From Lentisphaeria bacterium (GTDB lineage: Bacteria > Verrucomicrobiota > Lentisphaeria > Oligosphaerales > Oligosphaeraceae), in the NCBI GenBank assembly GCA_016303095.1, contig JAEDMH010000074.1, forward strand, positions 1 to 11,690: a DNA stretch of 11,690 bases, given 5' to 3'. This document shows, one piece after another, positions 6,813 through 11,690 of this stretch (position 1 is the first letter of the stretch; every line of letters starts with the position of its first letter). Both the position numbers and the translations under genes were made by a program. The notes under the pieces are model-generated. The model worked only from the letters and a program-made list of their open reading frames with translations. It made no database searches and had not been told where the DNA came from.

Positions 6813-7563
6813 TTTCTCCTGCAAGCTGGAAGGCGTGGATAACGTCCTTGCCTTCTATTCCGAGCTAAAGAAGGTCCCCCTGGCCGATGTTTTGCGCCAT
6901 GCCGCAAAGGACATGGCGTATGCCGCCTACAAGGCCACGCCTTCCTCCTTCGCCCGTGGACGCTCTTCCTTTGCCATGCTTCCCGGAAGGGGACGAAAGG
7001 CGGGGAAGGTGGTCATCATCAACCTGGACGCGGAATCCGCCAGGGAATCCTCCCGCAAGCATCGCCTTTTCAAGGACAGGAAAAAGAGATGGAAGAAGGG
7101 AGGGCACCTGGCCCGCCTGGCGAAATTCCGCCTGGCATCCCCCGCCAGGGGGTTCGCCCGCTCTCTCTTCATCCCCTTGTTTAAGGCCATGGGATTCCAG
7201 AGCGGGAAAGCCAGGGGATCCGATGTCTCCGCCTTTGACAAATACTCTCGTGGCTTCTCCATTTTCGCCTCCTCTGCCTCTCCCTACTCCGACGGATTCA
7301 AGGAGGGCCTGGAGTCCTTCCGCTCCCGTTCCATGAAGGACGCCACCGCCTTCTCTCAAGCAGAAGGCCAGGAGGACAAGAGCGCCTCCCCCCGCTTCGG
7401 CTTCTCCATTTCCCAGCCTGCTCTCTCCTCCTCCCAGCATGCTTCCTGGTCTTCCAACGCACTCCAGGCAGGCTATCAGAGGGCGGGATCCATCATCGCC
7501 AGGGACATGGCCCGCATCCTCCGCTCCCGCAATCCATCCAGAGAGACCCCGGATACCCTATGA
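6805..7563 (+). CDS. Tail completion protein, Z / HK97-gp10 position
   Basis: This 252-residue, strongly basic protein lies between the connector and tail terminator, the slot of lambda Z and of HK97 gp10-type proteins, which finish the tail end that meets the head. The N terminus (KLEGVDNVLAFYSELKKVP, then DVLRHAAKDMAYAAYKATP) matches the general pattern of those families: a G-hydrophobic-D/E start, a helix, then A-x-x-x-A-Y. A very basic patch follows (SSRKHRLFKDRKKRWKKGGH, residues about 83-102). The C-terminal third is Ser/Ala/Phe-rich, ending in RAGSIIARDMARILRSR. The start at 6805 overlaps the previous gene by 8 nt, with GGGA at 6794-6797 upstream; an in-frame ATG at 6715 would lie wholly inside the previous gene. 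Its end overlaps the next gene as ATGA. No close family is recognised. Confidence 0.5.
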   Translation: MGDFSCKLEGVDNVLAFYSELKKVPLADVLRHAAKDMAYAAYKATPSSFARGRSSFAMLPGRGRKAGKVVIINLDAESARESSRKHRLFKDRKKRWKKGGHLARLAKFRLASPARGFARSLFIPLFKAMGFQSGKARGSDVSAFDKYSRGFSIFASSASPYSDGFKEGLESFRSRSMKDATAFSQAEGQEDKSASPRFGFSISQPALSSSQHASWSSNALQAGYQRAGSIIARDMARILRSRNPSRETPDTL

Positions 7564-8000
7564 CCTCTGCTTCCATCGCCATCCAGGATCTTCTCCTCTC
7601 CCTCCTCAAGGGAGAAGAGACGGGGCCCCTCCATGGCCTGGCCATCTCCCAGCAGATCCGCCCCTCCTCAGACCAGCAGGATCCCCCCATGGGAGAGGCC
7701 GCCGTCATCGTGGACACCTCAGACCAGGGGAGCCATCTTGGGCTGCCTGGCCGCGTCCTGGTGGATGTCTCCGCCCAAGTGGAGGCGAGGACATCCCTGG
7801 CCGAGGACAAGGGGATGGAGCAATTCCGCGCCATCTCCCAGGCCGTCCATGCCCTCCTGGAAGGCATCCGCACGGATTGTCCCTCCGCCACGGGATGGGA
7901 CATCCGCCACGTCTCACCCTGGACGGAGGGGGCCGTCGCCCAGGATTCCCTCTATCGCTACCAGACATTCTCCGCCACATTCCTCCTGCAAGCCCAATAA
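7560..8000 (+). CDS. Tail terminator protein, gpU-like
   Basis: This 146-residue protein sits directly before the tail tube gene, where lambda has gpU (131 residues), the hexameric ring that stops tube growth and meets the head. It has an N-terminal helix (SIAIQDLLLSLLKGEE), strands including GEAAVIVDTSDQG and GLPGRVLVDVSAQVEAR, a helix (GMEQFRAISQAVHALLEGIR), and a final strand pair (AQDSLYRYQTFSATFLLQAQ) with the common Tyr-x-x-x-Phe-x-x-x-Phe ending of tail terminators. The ATG shares the ATGA overlap with the previous stop, so translation is probably coupled. The assignment rests on fold pattern, length and position. Confidence 0.65.
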   Translation: MTSASIAIQDLLLSLLKGEETGPLHGLAISQQIRPSSDQQDPPMGEAAVIVDTSDQGSHLGLPGRVLVDVSAQVEARTSLAEDKGMEQFRAISQAVHALLEGIRTDCPSATGWDIRHVSPWTEGAVAQDSLYRYQTFSATFLLQAQ

Positions 8001-8014
8001 CCTCACCCACAACC

Positions 8015-8020
8015 AAGGAG
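8015..8020 (+). promoter_or_regulatory. Ribosome binding site for the tail tube gene
   Basis: AAGGAG lies 6 nt before the ATG at 8027. It fixes the start although the frame stays open far upstream, and it is strong, as expected for an abundant structural protein. Confidence 0.75.
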
Positions 8021-8026
8021 CCCACC

Positions 8027-8458
8027 ATGTCCAAGTATCTCGTCGGCACTCTCAAACTCTCCGGCACCGCCGCCTCCCTTATCTTCCAGGATGCCTCCAT
8101 TTCCCTGGAGTCCGACACCGCAGAGGTGAAGGATGAGAATGGAAATGTTGCCTTTGTGCAGCACTACAACCACCGCGCCACCATCTCCTGCAATGCGGTC
8201 TGCCCCAAAGGAGAGGCCCAGCCTTGCCTGGGGGCAACGGTCAAAGTGAAGGGCGTTACTCTCCCCGCTCCCGCCGCCGATGGATCCATGACCTCCCCCA
8301 CCATCAACCTGGAAGCCGACGACTCCGCCGAGGAGGTGGAGTTCCTGGTCACCGCCTCCTCCATCTCCTCCTCCAACTCCGACGTGGACAAGTATGCCCT
8401 CACCCTAACCCGGTATCTGGAGAACGGCATTGGAGCCATCAAGACCGATGCGGTCTAG
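8027..8458 (+). CDS. Major tail protein (tail tube subunit)
   Basis: This small protein of 143 residues probably forms the tail tube. It has a beta-sandwich profile: LVGTLKLSGTAASLIFQDA, then SDTAEVKDENGNVAFVQHYN, a segment VCPKGEAQPCLGATVKVKGV around residues 60-80, then VEFLVTASSISSSNSDVDKY and a final strand with ALTLTRYLENGIGAI. The pattern of an early E-V-K-D-x-x-G-N and a C-x-G-x-x-V segment is common in short tail tube proteins. It is much shorter than lambda gpV (246), mainly because gpV carries an extra Ig-like domain. The frame is open upstream to 7439, but that part lies over the terminator gene and is a shadow; AAGGAG 6 nt before the ATG settles the start. The tail chaperone follows after 3 nt. 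Confidence 0.75.
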   Translation: MSKYLVGTLKLSGTAASLIFQDASISLESDTAEVKDENGNVAFVQHYNHRATISCNAVCPKGEAQPCLGATVKVKGVTLPAPAADGSMTSPTINLEADDSAEEVEFLVTASSISSSNSDVDKYALTLTRYLENGIGAIKTDAV

Positions 8459-8461
8459 TCT

Positions 8462-9034
8462 ATGACTCCCGCCTCCATCGACATCCCGTCCCTCCACTCC
8501 CCGGAGATGATCCGCCAGGAGCTGGAGGCCATGCTTGGAATCCCCCGGGACGGATGCCGACTTACCCCAGGTACGTTTATGCTCCTTGTGGCTTCCTCCT
8601 CTCCCTTCATCACGGGAGGGGAAATCCACAAGGAGCACCTGGCCCAGGCACGGCGAATCCTGAAGGCTCCGGATGCCTCGCCGGAGGACATCATGTCCTC
8701 CATCACGACGGGACTCCGCCCCTTCTCCATCATCGAACAAGGGCCGGATGCCAAGCCACGGGGATACTCCGGCTTCTGCCCGGAGTGGCTTGCCGACCTG
8801 TACCGCGCCTCCGCCGAATGCGGCGGAATCTCCTGGCATGACTTCCTCTGGCGCCTCCCCATGGCCGTCGCCGCACACCTCCTGGCCGCTACCCATCGAC
8901 ACAATGGAGGAGAAACTTCCAGGCCCGTGGACTGGAAGAAGGCGCTTTCCTCAATCTCCAAAACAGAAGAAAATCAGAATAAAGAAAAATGCTCCAACGA
9001 GCAAATGAACAAAGATAATCATGGCATCCAGTGA
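8462..9034 (+). CDS. Tail assembly chaperone, gpG-like
   Basis: This 190-residue protein lies between tube and tape measure genes, the invariant place of the tail assembly chaperone, which keeps the tape measure soluble and guides tube building; it is not part of the virion. The body is helical (HSPEMIRQELEAMLGIPRDG, FMLLVASSSPFI, EWLADLYRASAE, WHDFLWRLPMAVAAHLLAAT). The last 30 or so residues (from about K161) change sharply to Lys/Asn/Glu/Gln-rich, written in AT-rich codons unlike the rest, and end at 9034; this tail may not be native. In lambda and many others a -1 slip fuses G to T; here no slippery heptamer in the right phase is found and both other frames close within about 70 nt. The start is 3 nt after the tube stop, with no clear ribosome site. 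Confidence 0.65.
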   Translation: MTPASIDIPSLHSPEMIRQELEAMLGIPRDGCRLTPGTFMLLVASSSPFITGGEIHKEHLAQARRILKAPDASPEDIMSSITTGLRPFSIIEQGPDAKPRGYSGFCPEWLADLYRASAECGGISWHDFLWRLPMAVAAHLLAATHRHNGGETSRPVDWKKALSSISKTEENQNKEKCSNEQMNKDNHGIQ

Positions 9035-9180
9035 CCCATCGTCTTCCCATCCGTCCCTCTTCTTCCCAGCAATATATGATTTGAGATGTATCCACACATT
9101 GTGAAAACTTGTAATGGAAATCAGGATACAAATAATAGCAAAAATCAAATTCATTTTTAGCCACCAAGATGGAACAGAAA
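8945..9180. other. AT-rich anomalous segment at the chaperone / tape measure junction
   Basis: GC counted by hand over 8941-9180 is about 38%, against 55-65% in most of the window; 9061-9180 is near 32%. The stretch covers the odd tail of the chaperone gene, 134 nt with no good plus-strand gene, and the start of the tape measure gene. On the plus strand the only small ORF is 27 codons from 9021, with no supporting feature. The composition suggests sequence acquired from an AT-richer source, or an inserted small gene on the minus strand. No insertion sequence ends, direct repeats or attachment core were recognised. Confidence 0.6.
8951..9154 (-). CDS. Candidate small membrane protein, two predicted helices
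   Basis: This minus-strand ORF encodes 67 residues. It has two hydrophobic segments: residues about 2-21 (NLIFAIICILISITSFHNVW) and about 45-64 (MIIFVHLLVGAFFFILIFFC). Between them is a polar loop with charges (KKRDGWEDDGS). This hairpin layout fits a small inner-membrane protein, such as superinfection-exclusion or other lysogeny-type accessory (moron) proteins, but no family is recognised. GGTGG lies 6 nt before the start on the coding strand, a weak ribosome site. The gene runs against all its neighbours, overlaps the chaperone end by 84 nt and starts 14 nt from the apparent tape measure ATG at 9169. Part of its hydrophobicity could be a by-product of Lys/Glu/Asn codons on the other strand, so it may not be expressed. 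Confidence 0.35.
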   Translation of the reverse strand: MNLIFAIICILISITSFHNVWIHLKSYIAGKKRDGWEDDGSLDAMIIFVHLLVGAFFFILIFFCFGD

Positions 9181-9240
9181 ATTAACGTTGTATTGACGGC
9201 TGACTCCCAGAAGGCAACCAGCGCCATCGACAAGGAATAG
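9169..9240 (+). pseudogene. Out-of-frame N-terminal piece of the tape measure gene
   Basis: From ATG 9169 a 23-codon frame reads MEQKINVVLTADSQKATSAI followed by D-K-E and a TAG at 9238-9240. This is a typical tape measure N terminus. The frame used by the main tape measure ORF is open from 9204 and continues smoothly (G-I-E-A-V-K-N-F-S-G-A-Y), so adding one G to the AAGGAA at 9232-9237 would join the two into one protein. No slippery heptamer is in phase here, so programmed slippage is unlikely. A 1-nt deletion, an assembly error, or unusual recoding are the options. No clear ribosome site precedes 9169. Confidence 0.65.
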
Positions 9241-9332
9241 AAGCGGTAAAGAATTTCAGCGGAGCTTATGATAAAGCTGCAGGCTCCATCAAGACCGCAA
9301 GCGGTACCATAGCAGACTCCTCCCAGTCTGCT

Positions 9333-11552
9333 ATGGAAAAGCTTTCGGACTCCGCAAAAAAGCAAGCGGATGCTATTATCAGTGCCTCCAATAAAGCAAC
9401 ATCTGGAGTAAAGAAAGACACGTCTCTATGGGGAAGCTTTACAGAGGGGGCAAAGAAGTATTTTAATGATCTCCTGTCTTTCCAATCCTTCGTAGGACTT
9501 GGAAATAAGATTGCCTCCGCATGGTGGAAGGTGACAGAAGCAATGGCCGGTATTGGGAAGTCCGCAAAGTCCATTGGGGCCTCCACGGAGTATTTCCAGA
9601 AGCTGAAATCTACCTCGGAAGAAATAGGGGTATCTTTCTCCAGTGTGGAGGATGCCTTCAAGACCGTAAACGAGCAAGCCAAGAAGGCAAGATCAGGAAA
9701 CCAGGAAGCCGCTTCTGCCTTCGAGAAAATCGGGATCAGCATTAGCCGCCTTCGCCAAATGTCGCCGGATCAGGTATTCCAGGCGGTAACGTCTGCCCTG
9801 AACATCCTAGGGGATGCCACCTATGCCCAGGATGCAAAGTTTCAGCTCTTGGGAAACAGCGCCGGAGAGCTCACGGAGCATATGGCCGAGCTATCCAAGG
9901 CCAAGGGAAACATGGGTGGTTTCTTTGAAGACAAGGACATCAAGAACGCAGAGAGCCTGAGGGAAAGCGTGGATAAACTCCATGCCGCCATTCAACGCTT
10001 CGCCTCTCTTCCTATTGTAACAAAAGGAATTGGCTGGATGGCAAATCGCCTCAACGAGTCCGTTGAGGAAATGGAGTATCTGACAGGCGCAAAAGAAATG
10101 CCAAAATTTGAGAGTCAAACATGGAATGATAAAATGGTTCCCTATGAATATAAATTTCAGGCGGCTGAATATGATTTAAGACTTTCAAACCCGCATATTA
10201 GACCATATTTTTATGACCAAATGAAAAAAAATTCTCCTGAACAATATACAAAATTTGTTGAGAGTTATATGTCAAATGATAAAATTTTACTTGGGCAGAG
10301 AGACGAAGAAGGACTAACTCCTGGTCAGAGAAAATTTAAGTACGATCCTGTAACGAGGCCGTACGGATTCAAGAACGAGCTAGAGACAGCACCAGTAACA
10401 AATGATGATATTGAAAATGCAAATCGTAAATTACTGGAAAATCAAAGATCAAAGAAAATTGCGGAGATGCGGGCTCTCCCATTCTCAGGAACAGATGTAG
10501 TTTCTGCTCTCATTGAAGAGTACGACCAGGAATTAGGCAAGGTAATATCTGGCGAGCTTGAATCTCTTAGCCGTGACTACGAGGCGGAGATCCGCGCCAT
10601 GTCCGATAAAAAGAGAAAGGAGGCTGACGCGAAGGAGGCCATACGAAAGGTTGATGAGGCCATGAAATCCGACCTGGCGAAACAGATGGAAAAAGACCGT
10701 GAATTTCTGCGAGACCTGGACGCCAAAGCCGGGGAGGATCCAGTGGCCAAGGATAGGGTGGCAGCCATGCGGCGGAGCATGGCGGATAAGTATAAGAGCC
10801 AGGGTCTCCCCTTCCTGGAAAGCGAGGAGGACGTATACACCCTTGTCCAAAGGGCAGCAAAAGACGCGGGGGAAAGGATCAAATTAGCCCGTGCCATGAG
10901 GGAAGGCCTTGTCACATTGTCGGAAAAGGACTGGGATCAAGGGTTCATAGCCGAGATGAAGCAACTTGCCGATGACTTGCCGCGCATGGGAGAGCAGGCT
11001 AAGCTGGACGTTGACTTTGCCAGGAAGGTCTACGAGAACGCCAGGAAGCGTCTGGAGATGGCCGACAAGCATGTCCTGGCCATGCAGGAGGCGGCAAAGG
11101 AAGAACGGGACGCCGCCCGCCTGGCCAAGAAAAACGCCACTCTCTCCAAGGCGTCCGCCAAACTTGCCAACTTTGGGTTCTCCCTCAAGAAACAGAGCAA
11201 GATGGAAAAGCTGGATGCCTCCATCGCCTCCAAGCTCTCCGCCCAAGAATCCGGGGAAAGCGTCCATTTCACAGCATCGGAGCGCCGACGCATGAAGGAC
11301 CGCCAAAAGGCGGAGAAGGAGCTGAAAAGCGCGGAAAAAGCCCTCGCCAAGGAGAAGAAGCGACAGGACAAGGAGGCCAAGGCAGCAAAGGAGGGAGAAG
11401 CCATCGCCGCCAGACAGGAGCAAATGGCCTCCCGCAATCTCTACTTTCAGTCTGCCAAGGCTGTCTCCATGGCCGCTGAGCGTTCCCAGGCCCTCCTGGA
11501 GCGCATCGCCAAGGCATCGGAAAATTCGGTCTTTGTGGTGAAACAGAAATAG
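9333..11552 (+). CDS. Tail tape measure protein
   Basis: This protein sets tail length and lies within the tail tube. Counted from the first in-frame ATG it has 739 residues; the intact gene probably began at 9169 in another frame and would be about 54 residues longer. Residues about 45-190 match the conserved tape measure region: FVGLGNKIASAWWKVTEA, then STEYFQKLKSTSEEIGVSFS, SVEDAFKTVNEQAKKA, EAASAFEKIGISISRL and SPDQVFQAVTSALNILGDAT, DAKFQLLGNSAGEL. Residues about 265-375 (bases near 10130-10460) are AT-rich and Tyr/Asn/Lys-rich, unlike both flanks. The C-terminal half (about 390-735) is long charged Lys/Glu/Ala helices, probably coiled coil. No obvious transmembrane stretch or lysozyme domain is seen. 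No ribosome site precedes 9333, so it is likely not the native start. At about 1.5 angstrom per residue the tail would be near 110-120 nm, an inference. Confidence 0.85.
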   Translation: MEKLSDSAKKQADAIISASNKATSGVKKDTSLWGSFTEGAKKYFNDLLSFQSFVGLGNKIASAWWKVTEAMAGIGKSAKSIGASTEYFQKLKSTSEEIGVSFSSVEDAFKTVNEQAKKARSGNQEAASAFEKIGISISRLRQMSPDQVFQAVTSALNILGDATYAQDAKFQLLGNSAGELTEHMAELSKAKGNMGGFFEDKDIKNAESLRESVDKLHAAIQRFASLPIVTKGIGWMANRLNESVEEMEYLTGAKEMPKFESQTWNDKMVPYEYKFQAAEYDLRLSNPHIRPYFYDQMKKNSPEQYTKFVESYMSNDKILLGQRDEEGLTPGQRKFKYDPVTRPYGFKNELETAPVTNDDIENANRKLLENQRSKKIAEMRALPFSGTDVVSALIEEYDQELGKVISGELESLSRDYEAEIRAMSDKKRKEADAKEAIRKVDEAMKSDLAKQMEKDREFLRDLDAKAGEDPVAKDRVAAMRRSMADKYKSQGLPFLESEEDVYTLVQRAAKDAGERIKLARAMREGLVTLSEKDWDQGFIAEMKQLADDLPRMGEQAKLDVDFARKVYENARKRLEMADKHVLAMQEAAKEERDAARLAKKNATLSKASAKLANFGFSLKKQSKMEKLDASIASKLSAQESGESVHFTASERRRMKDRQKAEKELKSAEKALAKEKKRQDKEAKAAKEGEAIAARQEQMASRNLYFQSAKAVSMAAERSQALLERIAKASENSVFVVKQK
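10130..10460 (+). other. AT-rich mosaic block inside the tape measure gene
   Basis: Bases 10141-10440 have 34% GC by hand count (103 of 300), with one line at 25%, while flanking parts of the gene are clearly GC-richer. Codons shift to AAA, TTT, ATA, TTA and TAT, and the protein changes to Tyr/Asn/Lys/Asp-rich sequence. The reading frame is kept throughout, so this looks like an in-frame recombination block from another phage lineage rather than damage. Confidence 0.65.
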
Positions 11553-11563
11553 GATCATCCCCC

Positions 11564-11690
11564 ATGGCCAAACAACTCAAGCCAGCGGATAACCTCTGCG
11601 CATTCGTCCTTGAAGACCAGAGCGCCGAGAGGAAATCCACATCCTACTACATCAACGGGAATTTTTGCATGCGGATTGCCCAGGAGATAG
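11564..11690 (+). CDS. Start of an unrecognised tail-region gene (cut by window end)
   Basis: An ATG at 11564, 11 nt after the tape measure stop, opens a frame that stays open to the window end (42 codons): it begins MAKQLKPADNLCAFVLEDQS and continues ERKSTSYYINGNFCMRIAQE. AGGAT at 11551-11555 is a possible ribosome site 8 nt upstream. By position it should be a minor tail or tail-tip protein, but the visible part matches no family I recognise. Confidence 0.6.
   Translation, partial: MAKQLKPADNLCAFVLEDQSAERKSTSYYINGNFCMRIAQEI

Noticed and set aside
7439..8026. Upstream extension of the tail tube frame
   Set aside because: It overlaps the tail completion and terminator genes out of frame and gives a Pro/Arg/Gly-rich product; ATG 8027 has AAGGAG.
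9021..9104. 27-codon plus-strand ORF in the gap before the tape measure gene
   Set aside because: Very short, no ribosome site, Ser/Pro-rich start without recognisable features, and overlaps the end of the chaperone gene.
9228..9242. Programmed -1 frameshift joining the two tape measure frames
   Set aside because: The bases GACAAGGAATAG hold no in-phase X-XXY-YYZ heptamer, and slipped pairing of the AAG codon on CAA would be poor; a 1-nt deletion or sequence error is simpler.
1..11690. CRISPR array, tRNA, insertion sequence or integrase
   Set aside because: No regularly spaced repeats, cloverleaf, transposase motifs or recombinase motifs were seen on either strand.

Overview
The window is the head-and-tail morphogenesis module of a tailed double-stranded DNA phage or prophage with a siphovirus-type tail. 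All confidently called genes are on the plus strand, tightly packed, often with start and stop codons overlapping by 4 to 26 nt. The gene order follows the lambda late region: small terminase (Nu1), large terminase (A), gpW-like joiner, portal (B), protease with nested scaffold (C/Nu3), major capsid (E), gpFII-like connector, Z/gp10-like tail completion protein, tail terminator (U), tail tube (V), tail chaperone (G), tape measure (H). No gpD-like decoration gene lies between protease and capsid. The proteins look only distantly related to lambda, so most functions rest on fold-level pattern, length and position together.

Region by region: 1-155 is non-coding, GC-rich and full of inverted and direct repeats, just where a cos/terminase-recognition region would be expected. 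156-2529 is DNA packaging. 2566-4361 is the joiner and portal. 4354-6414 is capsid assembly, with an in-frame internal start that would give a separate scaffold. 6415-6488 holds a strong hairpin with a T run (terminator or attenuator) right after the capsid gene. 6489-8000 holds neck and tail-completion proteins, 8027-9034 the tail tube and chaperone. 8945-9180 is an AT-rich anomaly with a candidate minus-strand two-helix membrane protein. 9169-11552 is the tape measure gene, which appears to carry a -1 frameshift near its N terminus and an AT-rich mosaic block in its middle. 11564 to the end begins another, unrecognised gene.

How the genes work together: terminase subunits cut and pump DNA through the portal into a prohead built from capsid protein on the scaffold and matured by the protease; the joiner, connector and completion proteins close the head and neck; the tube protein polymerises around the tape measure, helped by the chaperone, and is capped by the terminator protein.

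Host: the core is GC-rich (about 55-65% in the lines counted by eye) and several genes have GGAG-type ribosome sites. This fits a GC-rich bacterium, and the lambda-like plan suggests a Gram-negative-type host, but nothing here fixes the taxon. No integrase, repressor, lysis gene, tRNA or CRISPR array is visible. The most unusual points are the broken or recoded tape measure start, the AT-rich minus-strand ORF beside it, the nested scaffold, and the repeat-rich leader.
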